A stretch of DNA of 64,000 bases from Rahnella bruchi (GTDB taxonomy: Bacteria; Pseudomonadota; Gammaproteobacteria; Enterobacterales; Enterobacteriaceae), in the NCBI RefSeq assembly GCF_003614975.1, contig NZ_QZWI01000009.1, forward strand, positions 1 to 64,000, read 5' to 3'. The position numbers and the translations under genes are program-made. The notes below the pieces were generated by a model. It ran no database searches. It saw nothing but the letters and a program-made list of their open reading frames with translations, and was not told the origin of the DNA. Positions 7,841 to 17,718 of this stretch are shown here, one piece after another. Each line of letters begins with the position of its first letter. Positions within the stretch are counted from its first letter, which is position 1.

Positions 7841-8788
7841 TTACCCTACGCGTAACTGACCTGTCTGACCGCGTGGCGCATCGCCTTCGCTGGCAGCCAG
7901 ATCCAAATCACGACCCTGCAACAGAATAATCTGCGCCGCCACATCGCCAACCTGATGACGGTAAGACGTAATGGTACGGGCGAAAATATTGTAGATAACC
8001 ACCGCAGGAATAGCGGCAATCAGACCTACAGCGGTCGCCAGCAAGGCTTCTGCGATACCCGGCGCCACGACGGCCAGGTTAGTGGTTTGCGTCTGCGCGA
8101 TACCGATGAAGCTGTTCATGATGCCCCAGACTGTTCCGAACAGGCCGACGAACGGAGAAATTGCCCCGATGGTCGCCAGAATACCGTTGCCACGGCCCAT
8201 GTAACGGCCCGCGGCGCTGACGCGGCGCTCAAGGCGGAAGCCGGTACGTTCTTTGATGCCGTTGTTGTCGGTGGAACCGGCAGACAATTCGAGTTCGTTC
8301 TGTGCATCGCGGATCATCTGCGCGCTGATGCTACTGGCAGCGAAGCTTTCGGCTTGTTCAGCGGCTTCATCCAGCGTACGGACGGAAGACAGCGCATCAA
8401 ACTCACGGCGCATGCGGCGCTTACCGGTGAATACTTCTGCGCCTTTGCTGAACAGCAACGCCCAGGTCACCACTGAAGCCAGCAGCAGGCCGATCATAAC
8501 GGTTTTCACCACGACATCTGCGTGATGATACATGCCCATAACAGACAAATCGGTTGGAATGACAGGGGTCGCTTCGGCAGGTACCGGTTGCATAACCGGT
8601 GCGGACGTTGCATCGCCAGAGGCCAGTGCAGGATTGTCAGCCGCTGCCGGTTGAGCTGCTGCAGAAGTAACGGCTTGTCCAGCCGGCGTCGCCGGTGCTG
8701 CCATGGCGTTGCCGCTCAGACCAGCAACCAACATTAACGACATCAGTAATGAGGTCGCCTCTTTCATCTTATTGCGAGCCGTTTTCAC
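7841..8788 (-). CDS. exbB: TonB-system inner membrane protein ExbB
   Basis: A 315-residue MotA/TolQ/ExbB proton-channel protein. It has a long N-terminal signal-like region (LLMSLMLVAGLSGNAMAA) and a Pro/Ala-rich segment before the three membrane helices, longer than the E. coli form (244 residues) but like ExbB of other Yersiniaceae and Pseudomonas. Conserved features include LLLASVVTWALLFSKG, ISPFVGLFGTVWGIMNSF and GIAEALLATAVGLIAAIPAV. It drives TonB together with ExbD, encoded immediately downstream. A Fur-box-like site lies about 75 bases upstream of the start. Confidence 0.95.
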   Translation of the reverse strand: MKTARNKMKEATSLLMSLMLVAGLSGNAMAAPATPAGQAVTSAAAQPAAADNPALASGDATSAPVMQPVPAEATPVIPTDLSVMGMYHHADVVVKTVMIGLLLASVVTWALLFSKGAEVFTGKRRMRREFDALSSVRTLDEAAEQAESFAASSISAQMIRDAQNELELSAGSTDNNGIKERTGFRLERRVSAAGRYMGRGNGILATIGAISPFVGLFGTVWGIMNSFIGIAQTQTTNLAVVAPGIAEALLATAVGLIAAIPAVVIYNIFARTITSYRHQVGDVAAQIILLQGRDLDLAASEGDAPRGQTGQLRVG

Positions 8789-8863
8789 GCGTCGCCTCCA
8801 GCCAGAATCAGTGTATAGAAGGAATGAATAACGCCGAATGATATCAAAGAAAAAGCCCTAATT

Positions 8864-8882
8864 GATAGTCGTTCTCATTATT
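8864..8882 (-). promoter_or_regulatory. Fur box candidate upstream of exbB
   Basis: Read on the minus strand the 19-mer AATAATGAGAACGACTATC resembles the Fur consensus GATAATGATAATCATTATC at most positions. Iron control of exbBD is well known in enterobacteria. The rest of the 500-bp gap (8789-9289) between exbB and the divergent TRAP operon contains A+T-rich promoter-like sequence but no gene I can support. Confidence 0.6.
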
Positions 8883-9289
8883 ATTTACATTGTCGCGCCT
8901 GGAGGCTGCCGTGTCATTGACAGATGACAAGGTTTTTCTTGTTTGCACAAGGCTTGAACAATTTTACCTCCGTCACACTTTCTAAAAAAATCACGCAGTA
9001 AATCAATTATCTGAACTTCATTACCAAAGACAAAACAGCGTTTTAAATATTAAGTAACAGCTTTTTACATTTGTTATGAGTTTGTGATAACGCTCAAATA
9101 CCGCACAGTAGGAAATAAGGTAAGGTGCTTCTACTGGCGAAGACCGCGCACCGGCACGTCCTGTATCCCTATAATTTAAAAGCTTATTTAGAAATTTTCC
9201 ATAATGATCAGGCCGAACCTTTTCGTCCGCCCAGATCGACATTTGCTCTCATTTATCTTTCCCTTACCCTGTACCCTGGAGACAAACTG

Positions 9290-10267
9290 ATGAAAATGCA
9301 AAAAGCACTTCTCAGCCTTTGCCTGAGTTCCGCGACCCTTTTATTTACCCACGGCGTATCCGCACAAACGCTGAAAGCCGCCGACGTGCATCCGCAAGGT
9401 TATCCGAACGTCGTCGCCGTTCAGCACATGGGCGAAAAGCTGCAAAAACAAACGGACGGACGCCTCGAAATCAAAACCTTCCCGGGGGGTGTTCTGGGTG
9501 ATGAAAAGCAAGAAATTGAGCAGGCACAGCTCGGTGCGCTGGATATCATCCGTGTGTCAATGACGCCGGTCGCTTCGATTTTGCCGGAGATTAACGTCTT
9601 CACCCTGCCCTATATATTCCGCGACGAAGACCACATGCACAAAGTGCTCGACGGTCAGATTGGTAAAGAGATCGGCGACAAGATCACTAACAATCCGAAT
9701 TCCCGACTGGTGTTCCTCGGCTGGATGGATGGCGGCACGCGTAATCTGATTACCAAAGAGCCAGTGGTAAAACCGGAAGATCTGCACGGCATGAAAATCC
9801 GCGTGCAGGGCAGCCCGATTGCATTAGCAACGCTGAAAGCCATGGGCGCAAACCCGGTAGCGATGGGTGTCAGTGAAGTGTTCAGCGGCATGCAAACAGG
9901 CGTTATCGATGGCACCGAAAACAACCCGCCGACGTTTGTCGCCCACAACTATCTGCCGGTGGTGAAAAACTACACCTACAGCCGCCACTTCATCATTCCT
10001 GAGCTGTTCCTGTATTCAAAAGTGAAATGGGACAAGCTGAAACCGGAAGATCAGCAGTTGATCCTCAAACTGGCGAAAGAAGCACAGGATGAGCAGCGCG
10101 AACTGTGGAAAACTTATAACGAGAAAGCGCTGGCGACAATGAAAGCAGGCGGCGTGAAATTCTATGAAATCGACCCTGCGACCTATGTCAAAGCTACGCA
10201 ATCTGTCCGTGATGAATTCGGCAAAGACCATCAGGAACTGATGCAACAAATCGCTGACGTTAAGTAA
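9290..10267 (+). CDS. TRAP transporter substrate-binding protein, DctP family
   Basis: A 325-residue periplasmic protein. I choose ATG 9290, which follows GGAG (9278-9281) and begins a proper Sec signal peptide (KALLSLCLSSATLLFTHGVSA, cleavage near residue 25); the frame extends upstream without such features. The DctP fold is evident: MGEKLQKQTDGRLEIKTFPGG, the substrate-carboxylate arginine region in LHGMKIRVQGSPI, and EVFSGMQTGVIDGTENNP. It delivers a carboxylate-type solute to the DctQM membrane unit encoded downstream. The substrate cannot be told from sequence. Confidence 0.9.
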   Translation: MKMQKALLSLCLSSATLLFTHGVSAQTLKAADVHPQGYPNVVAVQHMGEKLQKQTDGRLEIKTFPGGVLGDEKQEIEQAQLGALDIIRVSMTPVASILPEINVFTLPYIFRDEDHMHKVLDGQIGKEIGDKITNNPNSRLVFLGWMDGGTRNLITKEPVVKPEDLHGMKIRVQGSPIALATLKAMGANPVAMGVSEVFSGMQTGVIDGTENNPPTFVAHNYLPVVKNYTYSRHFIIPELFLYSKVKWDKLKPEDQQLILKLAKEAQDEQRELWKTYNEKALATMKAGGVKFYEIDPATYVKATQSVRDEFGKDHQELMQQIADVK

Positions 10268-10278
10268 AGCCTGATAAC

Positions 10279-10296
10279 GGCAGCCTGCGGGCTGCC
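10279..10296 (+). terminator. intercistronic hairpin between TRAP dctP and dctQ genes
   Basis: Stem GGCAGCC/GGCTGCC with loop TGCG, followed by only a short T-rich stretch. It is likely a partial terminator or 3'-protecting hairpin that raises the binding protein above the membrane subunits, a common TRAP operon design. Confidence 0.5.
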
Positions 10297-10323
10297 TCTT
10301 TATGATCTTTCGCCGGGGGATTT

Positions 10324-10836
10324 ATGGTTTCGAGTTATCACACCCTGATGGACATTCTATACCGCTGCGCAATGTGGTTCGCCGGGATCGCGCTCCTGCT
10401 GATGGTGGCGGTGATCCCGGTCGGGATCTTCGCCCGTTACGTGATGAACAGCGCCCTTTCATGGCCGGAGCCGATCGCCATTCTGTGCATGGTGACGTTC
10501 ACCTTTATCGGCGCCGCCGTAAGTTACCGCGCAGGTTCACATATTGTGGTCGCCATGGTCACTGACCGTTTACCGCCTGCCCTGAAAAAATTCGCCGCAC
10601 TGCTTTCTGACCTGATGATGCTGGCGATAAGCGTATTTATTTTCTGGTACAGCCTGCAATTGTGCAGCGAGCTCTGGCAACAGCCGGTGGCGGAATTCCC
10701 GCTACTAACCGCCGGACAAACCTATCTGCCGTTGCCGGTAGGTTCTGCGCTGACGCTGTTATTCATCATTGAGCAGATCATTGCCGGACCGCAGCATCAG
10801 CGTCCTGTGGTGATGCTGGGCAATTCTGACGCCTGA
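10324..10836 (+). CDS. TRAP transporter small membrane subunit, DctQ family
   Basis: A 170-residue protein with four predicted membrane helices (about residues 12-32, 46-66, 88-108 and 130-150). The family signature FARYVMNSALSWPEPIA near residues 36-52 is present. ATG 10324 follows a GGGGGA ribosome binding site. DctQ pairs with the large DctM subunit; both are encoded together here. Confidence 0.88.
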   Translation: MVSSYHTLMDILYRCAMWFAGIALLLMVAVIPVGIFARYVMNSALSWPEPIAILCMVTFTFIGAAVSYRAGSHIVVAMVTDRLPPALKKFAALLSDLMMLAISVFIFWYSLQLCSELWQQPVAEFPLLTAGQTYLPLPVGSALTLLFIIEQIIAGPQHQRPVVMLGNSDA

Positions 10837-10849
10837 CCGGGAGCCTGAT

Positions 10850-12142
10850 ATGGATGCCGTAATTTTGCTGTTAACGCTGGCTGTCATGCTGGCGATTGGC
10901 GTACCGGTCGCCTATGCCGTCGGGCTGAGCGCGCTGGCCGGTGCCTGGTGGATTGATTTGCCGTTCGAAGCGCTGATGATCCAGCTGACCAACGGCGTGA
11001 ACAAGTTTTCACTGCTGGCGATCCCGTTCTTTATTCTGGCGGGTGCGATCATGGCTGAGGGAGGGATCGCCCGCCGGCTGGTCAGTTTTGCCTACATATT
11101 TGTCGGATTTATTCGCGGCGGACTGTCGCTGGTCAACATTGTAGCCTCGACTTTTTTTGGTGCGATTTCAGGCTCTTCGGTGGCAGATACTGCGTCGATT
11201 GGATCAGTGATGATCCCGGAAATGGAGAAGAAAGGTTATCCGCGCGACTTTGCAGCGGCGGTCACCGCCAGCGGATCCGTGCAGGCCATTCTGACGCCGC
11301 CGAGCCACAACTCGGTGATTTATTCACTGGCAACCGGCGGCACCGTGTCGATTGCCGCGCTGTTCATCGCCGGTATTTTGCCTGGTTTACTGCTCAGCCT
11401 GACGCTGATGGTGATGTGCGTAGTATTTGCGCACAAACGCGGCTATCCGAAAGGGGAACGCGTGCCCTTCCGTCAGGCACTGAAGATTTTCATCGACACC
11501 CTGTGGGGGCTGATGACGGTCGTCATCATCATGGGCGGCATTCTCAGCGGCGTGTTCACCGCAACGGAATCCGCGGCCATCGCCTGCCTGTGGTCGTTTT
11601 TTGTGACCATGTTTATCTACCGTGATTACAAATGGAGCGAACTGCCTAAGCTGATGTACCGCACGGTCAAAACCGTCAGCATCGTCATGATCCTGATTGG
11701 CTTTGCCGCCAGCTTTGGCGCGGTGATGACCTACATGCAGCTGCCGATGCGGATCACCGGGTTCTTCACCTCGATCTCAGACAACAAGTACGTGATCCTC
11801 ATGTGTATCAACATCATGCTGCTGGTGATCGGCACGCTGATGGATATGGCACCGATCATTTTGATCCTCACACCGGTGCTGTTACCCGTGGTGTTGTCGC
11901 TCGGCATTGATCCGGTGCATTTCGGCATGATCATGCTGGTGAATCTGGGAATTGGCCTGATCACACCACCGGTTGGCTCAGTGCTATTTGTGGCCAGTGC
12001 GGTCAGTAAGCAGAGTATCGAGAAAGTAGTGAAAGCGATGCTGCCGTTCTACTGCGTGCTGTTCGTGGTGCTGATGCTCGTGACCTACATCCCGACCATT
12101 TCGCTGTTCCTGCCCAAACTCTTCGGCGTCTATACAGGCTGA
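10850..12142 (+). CDS. TRAP transporter large permease subunit, DctM family
   Basis: A 430-residue, 12-helix permease. Typical DctM segments are IPFFILAGAIMAEGGIARRL, ASTFFGAISGSSVADTASIG, VTASGSVQAILTPPSHNSVI and VNLGIGLITPPVGSVLFVA. It forms the Na+-coupled transport channel with DctQ. The gene starts 13 bases after dctQ and is followed by a strong terminator, so the three TRAP genes form one operon. The module lies between exbB and metC, which are adjacent in E. coli, so it is accessory at this site. Confidence 0.92.
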   Translation: MDAVILLLTLAVMLAIGVPVAYAVGLSALAGAWWIDLPFEALMIQLTNGVNKFSLLAIPFFILAGAIMAEGGIARRLVSFAYIFVGFIRGGLSLVNIVASTFFGAISGSSVADTASIGSVMIPEMEKKGYPRDFAAAVTASGSVQAILTPPSHNSVIYSLATGGTVSIAALFIAGILPGLLLSLTLMVMCVVFAHKRGYPKGERVPFRQALKIFIDTLWGLMTVVIIMGGILSGVFTATESAAIACLWSFFVTMFIYRDYKWSELPKLMYRTVKTVSIVMILIGFAASFGAVMTYMQLPMRITGFFTSISDNKYVILMCINIMLLVIGTLMDMAPIILILTPVLLPVVLSLGIDPVHFGMIMLVNLGIGLITPPVGSVLFVASAVSKQSIEKVVKAMLPFYCVLFVVLMLVTYIPTISLFLPKLFGVYTG

Positions 12143-12164
12143 CGCCAGGCCGTATTTCTCCCTT

Positions 12165-12190
12165 GCCCGTCGTGATGACGGGCTTTTTTT
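12165..12190 (+). terminator. terminator of the TRAP operon
   Basis: Stem GCCCGTC/GACGGGC, loop GTGAT, then a T7 run. Confidence 0.88.
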
Positions 12191-12331
12191 ATGTTCAAAC
12201 GGGCAGAGTTGGCTGAAATTTTTTCATTCATCCCCCAAAAGTCTGATCCCATAAATTCATCATGTTAAGTTAATGACATATCAGCGGATGCCAGAGAGTG
12301 CCGCGCAACACAACAGGGTGAAATAAGGATT

Positions 12332-13525
12332 ATGTCGTCTAAAAAAATTGAAACTGCATTGGTCAGCGCCGGACGTGACAAAAAATACACGCAAGGGTCG
12401 GTGAATGCGGTGATCCAGCGCGCGTCATCTTTGGTGTTTGAAACTGTGGCAGATAAAAAACATGCTACCGCCAACCGTGCCAACGGCGAGCTGTTTTACG
12501 GACGTCGCGGCACCCTGACACATTTCTCATTGCAGGAAGCGATGGTTGAACTGGAAGGCGGCGCAGGCTGCGCGCTATACCCTTGCGGCGCGGCGGCGGT
12601 CAGCAATGCCGTGCTGTCATTCGTCAGCAGCGGTGACCACATTCTGGTGGCCGGTTCTGCTTACGAACCGACACAAGATTTCTGCGAAAAAGTGCTGAAG
12701 AAACTCGGCGTTTCCACCACCTATTTTCCGGCCAATATCGGCGCTGAACTGGGCTCACTGATGCAACCGGACACCAAAGTGGTGTTCCTGGAATCGCCGG
12801 GCTCCATCACCATGGAAGTGCCGGATATTCCGGCGATGGTCAAAGCCGTACGCGCAGTGAACCCGGAAGTTGTCATCATGATCGACAACACATGGGCGGC
12901 AGGTATTCTGTTTAAAGCGCTGGAATTTGATATCGATATTTCTATTCAGGCGGGCACCAAATACATCGTCGGTCATTCGGATGCGATGATTGGCACCGCC
13001 GTTTCAAATGAACGTTGTTGGGCCCAGTTGCGTGAGCATTCTTACCTGATGGGGCAAATGGTCGATGCCGATACCGCTTATGTGGCGAGTCGCGGGCTGC
13101 GCACCATGGGCGTGCGCCTGAAACAGCATGCAGAAAGCAGCATCCGTATCGCGCAGTGGCTGGCAGAGCGCCCGGAAGTGGCGGTGGTTAATCATCCGGC
13201 ATTGCCTGGCAGCAAAGGGCATGAATTCTGGAAGCGGGATTTCACCGGCAGCTGCGGCCTGTTCTCTTTCGTGCTGAAACAGCGTCTGAGCAAACAGCAG
13301 CTTTCTGACTATCTCGATCATTTCGAGCATTTCAGTATGGCGTATTCGTGGGGCGGTTTTGAGTCACTGGTGCTGGCCAATCAGCCGGAAGAAATTCAGG
13401 CTATTCGACCGGCGGAAACCGTCGATTTTACCGGCACGCTGGTGCGTCTGCATATCGGGCTGGAAAACTGTGAAGATCTGATTGCCGATCTTTCAACGGC
13501 TTTTGAACGGATTGCGTCCGCATAA
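12332..13525 (+). CDS. metC: cystathionine beta-lyase MetC
   Basis: A 397-residue PLP enzyme of the Cys/Met metabolism family that cleaves cystathionine to homocysteine, pyruvate and ammonia in methionine synthesis. The PLP lysine is Lys210 in [10 protein letters not shown]; other motifs are [28 protein letters not shown] and [11 protein letters not shown]. It starts behind AAGGATT. The 190-bp leader is A+T-rich; I do not see a convincing pair of MetJ boxes. Position next to yghB and yqhC matches E. coli. Confidence 0.95.
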   Translation: MSSKKIETALVSAGRDKKYTQGSVNAVIQRASSLVFETVADKKHATANRANGELFYGRRGTLTHFSLQEAMVELEGGAGCALYPCGAAAVSNAVLSFVSSGDHILVAGSAYEPTQDFCEKVLKKLGVSTTYFPANIGAELGSLMQPDTKVVFLESPGSITMEVPDIPAMVKAVRAVNPEVVIMIDNTWAAGILFKALEFDIDISIQAGTKYIVGHSDAMIGTAVSNERCWAQLREHSYLMGQMVDADTAYVASRGLRTMGVRLKQHAESSIRIAQWLAERPEVAVVNHPALPGSKGHEFWKRDFTGSCGLFSFVLKQRLSKQQLSDYLDHFEHFSMAYSWGGFESLVLANQPEEIQAIRPAETVDFTGTLVRLHIGLENCEDLIADLSTAFERIASA

Positions 13526-13738
13526 GCCACAGAGATTGCGACATACCGCGCATATCGGTAAGGTAACCGGCGGATATTCATTCGCAAAATGATAATAATC
13601 TGTAAGCTATCTATAGCTCCGGGCGACTGATGCCGGAGCCTTCTGTCTTTTTACAGTGTCCTCAGATCAACATATCCGGCATTGATCCGCGTTACACTGG
13701 CAAGTGACAGTTTTTAATGAACAGAAACAGGACAGAAT

Positions 13739-14398
13739 ATGGCAGTTCTTTGCGACATTTTTCATGCTCTCTGGCAGCATGATTTCAGTATGCTCGCCGA
13801 CCCGAATCTCCTCTGGGTCATTTATGCCGTCCTGTTTGCCACGTTGTTTCTTGAAAACGGCTTACTGCCCGCCTCGTTCCTGCCCGGTGACAGCCTGCTG
13901 CTGCTGACCGGCGCGCTCATCGCCAAAGGCGTGATGAGCTTCATTCCTACTCTGATTATTCTGGTCACGGCGGCGAGCCTGGGCTGCTGGCTGAGCTATA
14001 TTCAGGGGCGGTGGCTCGGCCACACCAAACTGGTTAAAGGCTGGCTGCTGCAACTCCCGGCGCATTATCATCAGCGTGCACATCAGATGTTTATTCAGCA
14101 CGGACTGATGGCGCTGCTGGTGGGCCGTTTTCTGGCTTTCGTTCGGACATTGTTGCCGACAATGGCGGGGATTTCCGGGCTCAACAATGCCCGTTTTCAG
14201 TTCTTTAACTGGCTGAGCGCGATATTGTGGGTCGGCGTGGTGATTTCTCTGGGCTTCGCACTGAGCCACATTCCGATAGTTAAACGCCATGAAGATCAGG
14301 TCATGGCGGGGCTGATGATTTTACCGGTTCTGCTGCTGGTCGTCGGTCTTGCAGGCGCATTGCTGGTTATCTGGAAGAAACGGAAATGTCGTTTCTGA
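13739..14398 (+). CDS. yghB: DedA-family membrane protein YghB
   Basis: A 219-residue DedA/SNARE-associated protein with about five to six membrane segments. DedA motifs are [35 protein letters not shown] and [20 protein letters not shown], the last with the conserved Arg pair region. YghB and YqjA are redundant DedA proteins needed for envelope integrity and proton-motive-force-related transport in E. coli. Its place beside metC and yqhC supports YghB rather than another paralogue. It is convergent with yqhC. Confidence 0.88.
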   Translation: MAVLCDIFHALWQHDFSMLADPNLLWVIYAVLFATLFLENGLLPASFLPGDSLLLLTGALIAKGVMSFIPTLIILVTAASLGCWLSYIQGRWLGHTKLVKGWLLQLPAHYHQRAHQMFIQHGLMALLVGRFLAFVRTLLPTMAGISGLNNARFQFFNWLSAILWVGVVISLGFALSHIPIVKRHEDQVMAGLMILPVLLLVVGLAGALLVIWKKRKCRF

Positions 14399-14419
14399 AC
14401 CGTTTCGGAACAGACCGGC

Positions 14420-15355
14420 TCAGGCCTTAAAAGCCCCGTCAGCTAACGCCAGAACGCCGGAACTCCCTTCGCGCAGTCGCGCCATTTCGTCACTCGGCGT
14501 TACGCCAAAATAGCGTTTGAACTCCCGGCTGAACTGGGACGCGCTTTCATATCCGACCTGTAAAGCCGCCACGCTGGCTTTCACACCATCATAAATCATC
14601 AATGTACGTGCGCGGTGCAGGCGGTAGGTTTTCAGATACTGCAACGGTGAGGTACTGGTCACCGCTTTGAAATTATGGTGAAACGCCGAAATGCTCATAT
14701 TCACTTCACTGGCCAACGTTTCCACACTGAGATTGTCAGCGTACTGCGCTTCAATCCGGCGCAGGGATTTGGCAATCTGGCTGAAATGCGTATGACGGTT
14801 AACCAGCGCCTGGAGCGCCCCGCCGTTCTCACTGGTCAGAATAAAGAACAGGATTTCACGGATAATTTTCGGCCCCAGAATGCGGGCGTGCAATGGCTTA
14901 TCCATCACATCCAGCAGGCGCTCTGTCGCGCAGAGGATATCGTCATCCAGCACACCGGAGTTGATGCCTGTTGAGGATTCTTTCTGACGCATTACGCTTT
15001 CGTCACCCATATCCATCAGCAGATCCTGCAACATCAGGTTATCAATGCTGATCTGGATACCGGCCAGAGGCTCTTCGGGGCTACTGAAGGTTTCACATTC
15101 GAAAGGCAATGGCACGGTCAGCATCAGGTAATTGTGCGGATCGTAAGAGAAGGTTTTCTTGCCCAGATAACCGACTTTTCGCCCCTGAAAAAGGATCACA
15201 ATGCCGGGATTGTACAAAACCGGCTGGCGCGGATGGTAACGCGTGGTGTACATCAGCGTCACCTGCGGGACTGCTGACGGCACGAGGTTCTTATCTCCGC
15301 TCAGTTGTGCAACTCTGGCTGCCATACGGGCGCACAGACTGTTCACGTTTTCCAT
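14420..15355 (-). CDS. yqhC: AraC-family aldehyde-responsive regulator YqhC
   Basis: A 311-residue AraC regulator. I place the start at ATG 15355 (MENVNSLC) with GGAG upstream; the frame extends further without support. The N-terminal AraC_N domain (YNPGIVILFQGRKVGYLG) is followed by the two helix-turn-helix motifs at the C-terminus (LASEVNMSISAFHHNFKAVT and AALQVGYESASQFSREFKRYFG). In E. coli YqhC activates yqhD and dkgA in response to reactive aldehydes. Here the divergent targets are the ahr-like gene and dkgA. The 306-bp divergent spacer 15356-15661 probably carries its operators; no gene is seen there. Confidence 0.85.
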   Translation of the reverse strand: MENVNSLCARMAARVAQLSGDKNLVPSAVPQVTLMYTTRYHPRQPVLYNPGIVILFQGRKVGYLGKKTFSYDPHNYLMLTVPLPFECETFSSPEEPLAGIQISIDNLMLQDLLMDMGDESVMRQKESSTGINSGVLDDDILCATERLLDVMDKPLHARILGPKIIREILFFILTSENGGALQALVNRHTHFSQIAKSLRRIEAQYADNLSVETLASEVNMSISAFHHNFKAVTSTSPLQYLKTYRLHRARTLMIYDGVKASVAALQVGYESASQFSREFKRYFGVTPSDEMARLREGSSGVLALADGAFKA

Positions 15356-15661
15356 CGTTCCGCTCCACTTATTCATTAAACTGGCAATGATTCTGCCATA
15401 ACCCCCTGTGTTCCTACAGAGACAAGCAGAAACAGGCAAGACTCTGGCAGGAATGGGCATCATGCCGCTGCCAATTTTCTCTTACAGTTAATGTCGCCTT
15501 CCGCAGGGGGACACACCTGCATAAATGCGATGAACTGCTAGTCTGTATGAACGCACTTTTCATTCGCAAATCATGATCGGCGTTCCGGTCATCGGTTATA
15601 TTTTCTGATAACTCCTTATTTTTACTCATTATTCATCTAACCCGATAGTTCGGAGGATTTT

Positions 15662-16702
15662 ATGTCTGCACCTGTTGCTGCTGAAAACACCTTTAACGCC
15701 TGGGCCGCTACCGGCCCGAACCAGCCACTCGAGGCGTTTGCTTTCGACGCAGGGCCGATTGGGGATGAAGAAATCGAAGTCGCCATTGATTACTGCGGCG
15801 TCTGCCATTCCGATTTATCCATGCTGAATAACGACTGGGGCATTACCCAATATCCCTTTGTACCGGGCCATGAAGTGGTCGGTAAAATCGTTAAAATTGG
15901 CAATCATGCGCAGAACAAAGGGCTGAAAGTGGGCCAAATTGTGGGCGTGGGCTGGAACCGTGGCAGCTGTATGCACTGTCACCCGTGTATGTCCGGCGAT
16001 CAGCATCTTTGTCATGATGTGGAAGCGACCATCATCGGCCATCACGGCGGTTTCGCGGACAAGATCCGTAGCCACTGGGCATGGGCTATTCCGCTGCCGG
16101 AAGGCGTGGACATCACCAGCGCCGGCCCGTTGTTCTGCGGCGGGATCACCGTCTTCAATCCGCTGTTGCAATTTGGCGTGCTGCCGACTCACCGCGTTGG
16201 CGTAATTGGCATCGGCGGCCTGGGCCACATGGCGCTGCGCTTCCTGAACGCCTGGGGCTGTGAAGTCACTGCGTTTACCTCTTCTCTGGCGAAACGTGAC
16301 GAAGCTATCTCACTCGGTGCGCACCGCGTTATCGCTACCCGTGACAGCGATGAACTGAAGAAAATTGCCGGTCAGCTGGATTTCATCATGGTGACCGCCA
16401 ATGCCTCGCTGGACTGGGACGCCATTATCGGCGCACTGGCACCAAAAGGCCGTCTGCACTTTGTCGGCGTGGTGCCGGAAGCGGTACCGCTGCATGTGAT
16501 GGCGCTAATCAGCAAACAGGCTGAAGTGTCCGGTTCACCGACCGGCTCACCTTCGCGTCTGGCCGACATGCTGGCGTTTTGTGCCCGTCATGACATCACG
16601 CCGCAAGTTGAGCATTTCCCGCTGAGCAAAATCAATGATGCCGTGGAGCATCTGCACGAAGGGAAAGCGCGCTACCGCGTGGTGCTGGATATGAACGCTT
16701 AA
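15662..16702 (+). CDS. zinc-dependent alcohol dehydrogenase / NADPH aldehyde reductase (Ahr-like)
   Basis: A 346-residue medium-chain dehydrogenase. Catalytic zinc ligands lie in CGVCHSD and PGHEVVGKI, the structural zinc site in the four-Cys cluster CMHCHPCMSGDQHLC, and the Rossmann motif is GIGGLGHMALRF. It is closest to the Ahr/YahK type that reduces aldehydes with NADPH. It takes the position of yqhD, an unrelated iron-type alcohol dehydrogenase, between yqhC and dkgA. The start at 15662 follows GGAGG. Confidence 0.85.
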   Translation: MSAPVAAENTFNAWAATGPNQPLEAFAFDAGPIGDEEIEVAIDYCGVCHSDLSMLNNDWGITQYPFVPGHEVVGKIVKIGNHAQNKGLKVGQIVGVGWNRGSCMHCHPCMSGDQHLCHDVEATIIGHHGGFADKIRSHWAWAIPLPEGVDITSAGPLFCGGITVFNPLLQFGVLPTHRVGVIGIGGLGHMALRFLNAWGCEVTAFTSSLAKRDEAISLGAHRVIATRDSDELKKIAGQLDFIMVTANASLDWDAIIGALAPKGRLHFVGVVPEAVPLHVMALISKQAEVSGSPTGSPSRLADMLAFCARHDITPQVEHFPLSKINDAVEHLHEGKARYRVVLDMNA

Positions 16703-16829
16703 GCCTCTTTCCTGTCTGAATATAGGTAGCCTGCTCAGCAAGATGCCGTTTCGTTTACTAGACTTAACGTCAATCCCTACACAGTACCCGTGCTTTATGG
16801 CGGGTACTTTGCCCTGAAAGGAGAAACTC

Positions 16830-17654
16830 ATGGCAACGCAACCCATCATTAAACTTCACGATGGCAACCTGATGCCTCAGTTAGGACTTGGCGTATGGAA
16901 AGCCAGTAATCAGGAAGCCACCAGCGCAGTCAAAACGGCGATTGAAACCGGTTATCGTCATATTGATACCGCCGCCATCTACAAGAATGAGGAAGGCGTC
17001 GGTGAAGCGATTGCCGCCAATCTGGTTCCGCGCGAAGAGCTGTTTATCACCACCAAATTGTGGAACGACGATCAGTTAAACGCCCCACAGGCGCTGGAAA
17101 CCAGTCTTAAAAAGCTGAGAACCGATTATGTCGATCTCTATCTCATTCACTGGCCGCAGCCGGCTCAGGGGCATTACGTGGATGCCTGGAAAGCCCTGCT
17201 GAAACTGAAAGAAGAAGGTCTGGCGAAAAGCATCGGGGTATGTAATTTCCCGCTGCAACATTTGCAGAAGCTGAAAGATGAAACCGGTATTTTCCCGGTG
17301 GTGAATCAGATTGAGCTTCATCCACTGATGCAACAGCGCCAGCTGCACGCGTGGAACGCCACACACACCATTGCCACCGAATCCTGGAGCCCGCTGGCAC
17401 AGGGCGGCGAAGGCGTGTTTGATCAGCCACTGATCCAGAAACTGGCCGAGAAATATGACAAGACGCCGGCGCAGATTGTCATCCGCTGGCACCTGGATAA
17501 CGGCCTGATTGTTATCCCTAAATCGGTGACACCAAAACGTATCCGCGAAAACTTCGACGTGTTTGATTTCAAACTGGAGAAGGAAGAGCTGGCGGAAGTC
17601 ACCAAGCTGGATAAAGAGCACCGTCTGGGTCCTGATCCGGAAAAGGGTCTGTAA
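16830..17654 (+). CDS. dkgA: aldo-keto reductase DkgA (2,5-diketo-D-gluconate reductase / methylglyoxal reductase)
   Basis: A 274-residue aldo-keto reductase with the catalytic Asp and Tyr in GYRHIDTAAIYKNE, Lys in FITTKLWND, and His in DLYLIHWPQP; the NADPH site ends with VIPKSVTPKRIREN. DkgA reduces methylglyoxal and other aldehydes and keto-sugars. It follows the ahr-like gene and likely shares control by YqhC. Start behind AAAGGAG. Confidence 0.92.
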   Translation: MATQPIIKLHDGNLMPQLGLGVWKASNQEATSAVKTAIETGYRHIDTAAIYKNEEGVGEAIAANLVPREELFITTKLWNDDQLNAPQALETSLKKLRTDYVDLYLIHWPQPAQGHYVDAWKALLKLKEEGLAKSIGVCNFPLQHLQKLKDETGIFPVVNQIELHPLMQQRQLHAWNATHTIATESWSPLAQGGEGVFDQPLIQKLAEKYDKTPAQIVIRWHLDNGLIVIPKSVTPKRIRENFDVFDFKLEKEELAEVTKLDKEHRLGPDPEKGL

Positions 17655-17680
17655 GATATTCAGTACCGTCATAAAACAAA

Positions 17681-17704
17681 AACCCGCCGCGGCGGGTTTT
17701 TTAT
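17681..17704. terminator. bidirectional terminator between dkgA and sufI
   Basis: The 18-bp palindrome AACCCGCCGCGGCGGGTT is followed by T residues and preceded by A residues, between convergent genes. Confidence 0.85.
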
Positions 17705-17718
17705 TGGGCGATATACGA

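Noticed and set aside
12143-12331. MetJ operator upstream of metC
   Set aside because: Only weak single matches (AAGTCTGA, GATGCCAG) and no tandem pair of AGACGTCT-like boxes.
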